Positions 12,287-12,320 of a DNA stretch of 12,320 nt are shown here, piece by piece; position 1 is the first letter of the stretch, and each line of letters starts with the position of its first letter. Below the pieces are notes generated by a model that ran no database searches, was not told the DNA's origin, and saw only the letters and a list, made by a program, of their open reading frames with translations. This stretch comes from Candidatus Fermentibacterota bacterium (lineage in GTDB: Bacteria; Fermentibacterota; Fermentibacteria; Fermentibacterales; Fermentibacteraceae): positions 1 to 12,320 of the forward strand of contig JAAYTY010000175.1 in NCBI GenBank assembly GCA_012523605.1. The letters run 5' to 3'. The position numbers were made by a program, and so were the translations under genes.

Positions 12287-12320
12287 CGTGAAACGTCAAG
12301 CGTCAAACGTGAAACGTCAA
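12287..12320 (+). repeat. Heptamer tandem repeat, cut by the window end
   Basis: Just after the moaC stop come five units of a 7-bp repeat, CGT[G/C]AA[A/G]: CGTGAAA, CGTCAAG, CGTCAAA, CGTGAAA and CGTCAA (last base missing at the edge). A 13-mer, CGTGAAACGTCAA, occurs twice with a 21-bp period. The array runs off the window, so its full length is unknown. Confidence 0.8.

Noticed and set aside
12287..12320. A CRISPR array
   Set aside because: The repeat unit is 7 bp with no spacers, far from the 23-40 bp repeats and unique spacers of CRISPR.

Overview
This is a GC-rich bacterial window, densely packed with genes. It holds 14 genes or gene parts, mostly in two tightly spaced operons, plus two mobile elements. 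A PorV/PorQ-type outer-membrane barrel, lipoproteins with signal-peptidase II sites and many short secreted proteins point to a diderm bacterium. The PorV-like family and overall style suit an FCB-superphylum or related candidate-phylum genome, probably from a metagenome. That placement is an inference from gene style only. Both window ends lie in repeats (an IS end on the left, a heptamer tandem repeat on the right), which would fit contig ends at assembly breaks.

Left edge (1-897): an IS5-superfamily, IS427-like insertion sequence. It has near-perfect terminal inverted repeats and a DDE transposase split over two frames at a G5A7 run.

975-5530, minus strand: a six-gene operon. In transcription order it encodes a ComEA-like HhH plus ComEC-like metallo-beta-lactamase fusion, two CUT1 sugar ABC permeases, a small exported-looking unknown protein, a PorV-like barrel and a small lipoprotein. 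Start and stop codons overlap or nearly touch at most junctions. No solute-binding protein or ATPase gene is present.

5503-7145: a short secreted repeat protein of apparent beta-flower type (plus) is followed by a REP-associated Y1 (HUH) transposase (minus). The transposase is enclosed by 27-bp inverted repeats that each contain a small hairpin. The right repeat abuts a 13-bp tandem duplication and the lexA control region, where a 14-bp near-palindrome is a candidate LexA box.

7160-8750: lexA (plus) converges with an unknown lipoprotein gene (minus); their 3' ends overlap by 8 bp.

8865-12284, plus strand: a molybdenum-cofactor operon with a MobB-like P-loop protein carrying a ModE-like DNA-binding tail, then moeA, moaA and moaC, each junction a 4-base overlap. 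MoaA and MoaC make cyclic pyranopterin monophosphate from GTP, MoeA inserts molybdenum, and MobB-type proteins assist nucleotide attachment. MoaD, MoaE, MogA/MoaB and MobA are not here. The MobB-ModE fusion is the most unusual item: one protein could link cofactor maturation with control of the operon.

No tRNA, rRNA, CRISPR array or convincing intrinsic terminator was seen. No gene-free stretch exceeds 300 bases; the longest are about 114 bp (8751-8864) and 77 bp (898-974).
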